Origin: Anaerolineae bacterium
Lineage (GTDB): Bacteria; Chloroflexota; Anaerolineae; Aggregatilineales; Phototrophicaceae
NCBI GenBank assembly: GCA_022842885.1
Contig: JALHOR010000020.1
Span: forward strand, 21,757-63,751
Reading direction: 5' to 3'
Length of the DNA stretch: 41,995 nt
Part shown: in pieces, positions 40,960 to 41,995 of the stretch
Layout of the letters: each line of letters opens with the position of its first letter
Position numbering within the stretch: position 1 is the first letter of the stretch
Notes under the pieces: model-generated
What the model was told of the DNA's origin: nothing
The model's database searches: none
Seen by the model: only the letters and a program-made list of their open reading frames with translations
Translations under genes and position numbers: made by a program

Positions 40960-41733
40960 ATGCGAAAAAATATCACAAAAGAACGTTTAAAGGCTGGCGA
41001 AACCGTATATGGTTGTTTCGTGCGCTATCCGAGCGCCAGTTTAATTGAAGTATTGGGCTATCAACCTTGGGATTTTCTGGTTTTTGATGGCGAACACGGC
41101 ACGATTGAACCTCAAGACTGCGAGCATATGGTGCGGGCAGCGGAATTGCAAAATGTCACGCCCATTGTGCGTGTAACCACCAATCAAGCCCCAACGATTT
41201 TACGCCTGATGGATACTGGAGCGCAGGGATTACATATCCCTTGGGTGAATACCACCGCCGAAGCCGAAGCCGCCGTGCGTTCTGTCAAATATCATCCGCG
41301 TGGTGTGCGGGGTTTGGCAGGCATTCGGGCGGCAGATTACGGCTTCCGTGAGTCATATACCGAATATGTTGAGGCAGCCAACCGCGAAACGCTGGTTGTG
41401 ATTCATATTGAGACCATTGATGCGGTTAATGAACTCCCAGAAATGGTCAAAATTGATGGCATTGATGTTATCTTTATCGGACCCACCGATTTATCGCATT
41501 CATTGGGTGTGCCGGGGCAGTCGCAACATCCTGATGTACAAGCCGCCATGCAGCGGATTGTTGAGATTGTCGCCGGGACAAATCTGGCATTAGGCATTAT
41601 GGTTCCCAATGCTCAGGCAGCACAACAGTGGCAGCAGCGCGGCGCACGCTATATCACAATTGGCTTTGAATCGCTCTTAATGCCCGCTGTCCATCATTAT
41701 CTAACGACTATGCGTACTGGCACCAATGCCTAA
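40960..41733 (+). CDS. HpcH/HpaI-family class II aldolase
   Basis: This 257-residue TIM-barrel enzyme is of the HpcH/HpaI (2-keto-3-deoxy-rhamnonate / 4-hydroxy-2-oxo-heptanedioate aldolase) family, which splits 2-keto-3-deoxy acids into pyruvate and an aldehyde with a divalent metal. Motifs seen are VYGCFVRYPSASLIEVLGY, FLVFDGEHGTIE (His46 in the catalytic loop), TPIVRV (Arg71), MDTGAQGLHIPWVNT, VVIHIETIDAVNELPEM with the metal-binding glutamate, and IFIGPTDLSHSLG. A GAGAG ribosome-binding site precedes the ATG. It follows the SDR by 10 bases. With the dehydrogenases it suggests a pathway that oxidises a sugar or cyclitol to a keto-deoxy acid and cleaves it. Confidence 0.9.
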   Translation: MRKNITKERLKAGETVYGCFVRYPSASLIEVLGYQPWDFLVFDGEHGTIEPQDCEHMVRAAELQNVTPIVRVTTNQAPTILRLMDTGAQGLHIPWVNTTAEAEAAVRSVKYHPRGVRGLAGIRAADYGFRESYTEYVEAANRETLVVIHIETIDAVNELPEMVKIDGIDVIFIGPTDLSHSLGVPGQSQHPDVQAAMQRIVEIVAGTNLALGIMVPNAQAAQQWQQRGARYITIGFESLLMPAVHHYLTTMRTGTNA

Positions 41734-41747
41734 GAATTTTAAAAACA

Positions 41748-41995
41748 TTATTCCGCGAAGCGTTGCACGTCTTCGCGGTCTGCCTTCTTGAGAGATTGAA
41801 ACACCAACCGATACGAATCTTCAATCATTGCTGCAATATCGGCATCGGGCAAAGTGCCATTGACCAAAAGCGTATTCCAATGGCGTTTATTGAGGTGATA
41901 ACCCGGCGTAATGACACCCGGATATTGTTCACGCAGCATTTCGGCTTCCACGGGGTCGCTTTTCTGGCTGATGGTACGGGGGGGTGTATTCACGG
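41748..41995 (-). CDS. MmcQ/YjbR-family protein, C-terminal fragment
   Basis: This is the last ~82 codons of a minus-strand gene that continues past the right edge. The MmcQ/YjbR fold, a small CyaY-like DNA-binding-type domain of about 110-120 residues, is recognisable from SQKSDPVEAEMLREQYPG, TPGYHLNKRHWNTLLVNGTL and MIEDSYRLVFQSLKK. The motif P-G-Y-H-x-N-K-R-H-W-N is the family hallmark. The frame is open to the window end, and the GTG at 41993 is not at the family's usual N-terminus, so the true start is outside. It converges on the aldolase gene with a 14-base gap. Confidence 0.85.
   Translation of the reverse strand, partial: VNTPPRTISQKSDPVEAEMLREQYPGVITPGYHLNKRHWNTLLVNGTLPDADIAAMIEDSYRLVFQSLKKADREDVQRFAE

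Overview
The window is about 42 kb of bacterial chromosome of moderate GC (near 48% by eye). A Chloroflexota member of the Anaerolineae type is the best guess. The support is a giant extracellular protein built from CSLREA and choice-of-anchor-Q modules, Sec-type signal peptides on the exported proteins, and a pentose/deoxyhexose-type ABC importer. No rRNA or other marker gene is present, so this placement is an inference. No tRNA, CRISPR array, phage gene or recognisable transposase was seen.

Region 1 (1-5300): the start of a secreted SnoaL-like protein runs off the left edge. It is divergent from an alpha/beta hydrolase, which converges on a thiamine importer operon, thiB-thiP-thiQ (minus strand). 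That operon is headed by a near-consensus promoter, a TPP riboswitch and a downstream terminator with a possible antiterminator pairing.

Region 2 (5384-16654): one 3756-residue gene on the minus strand. It carries an S8 subtilase domain with a complete catalytic triad, a seven-repeat PD40-like beta-propeller, four CSLREA/parallel-beta-helix/choice-of-anchor-Q modules, two fibronectin III domains, five FG-GAP/VCBS-like repeats and a Thr/Pro-rich tail. The CSLREA modules are internal duplications of about 2.2, 2.2, 1.2 and 1.2 kb.

Region 3 (16780-21470): a de novo NAD operon, nadC-nadA-nadB-cysteine desulfurase. The desulfurase presumably supplies the Fe-S cluster of NadA. Divergent from it is a regulator that fuses an XRE helix-turn-helix to a SorC-type sugar-binding domain.

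Region 4 (22886-28403): a sugar-utilisation cluster. It has an L-rhamnose-mutarotase-like gene broken by a one-base frameshift in an A7 run, a periplasmic-type sugar-binding protein, a double-domain ABC ATPase, one permease and an FGGY kinase. A large secreted RTX-repeat protein follows (28512-32321) and ends at a good terminator.

Region 5 (32450-41733): a carbohydrate/cyclitol catabolic region with a GntR/FCD regulator, an SDR dehydrogenase, an IolD-type ThDP hydrolase, a D-2-hydroxyacid dehydrogenase, a second SDR and an HpcH/HpaI-type aldolase. TATCCTA/TAGGATA half-sites lie at the regulator's own promoter and in the divergent promoter region near 40.08 kb, suggesting one regulon. Between the two halves sits a TetR / 10-TM membrane protein / arsenite-methyltransferase-like cassette. 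It is bounded on the left by a repeat-like element and on the right by a truncated amidohydrolase gene, which looks like an insertion that damaged the catabolic cluster. The window ends in a partial MmcQ/YjbR-family gene.
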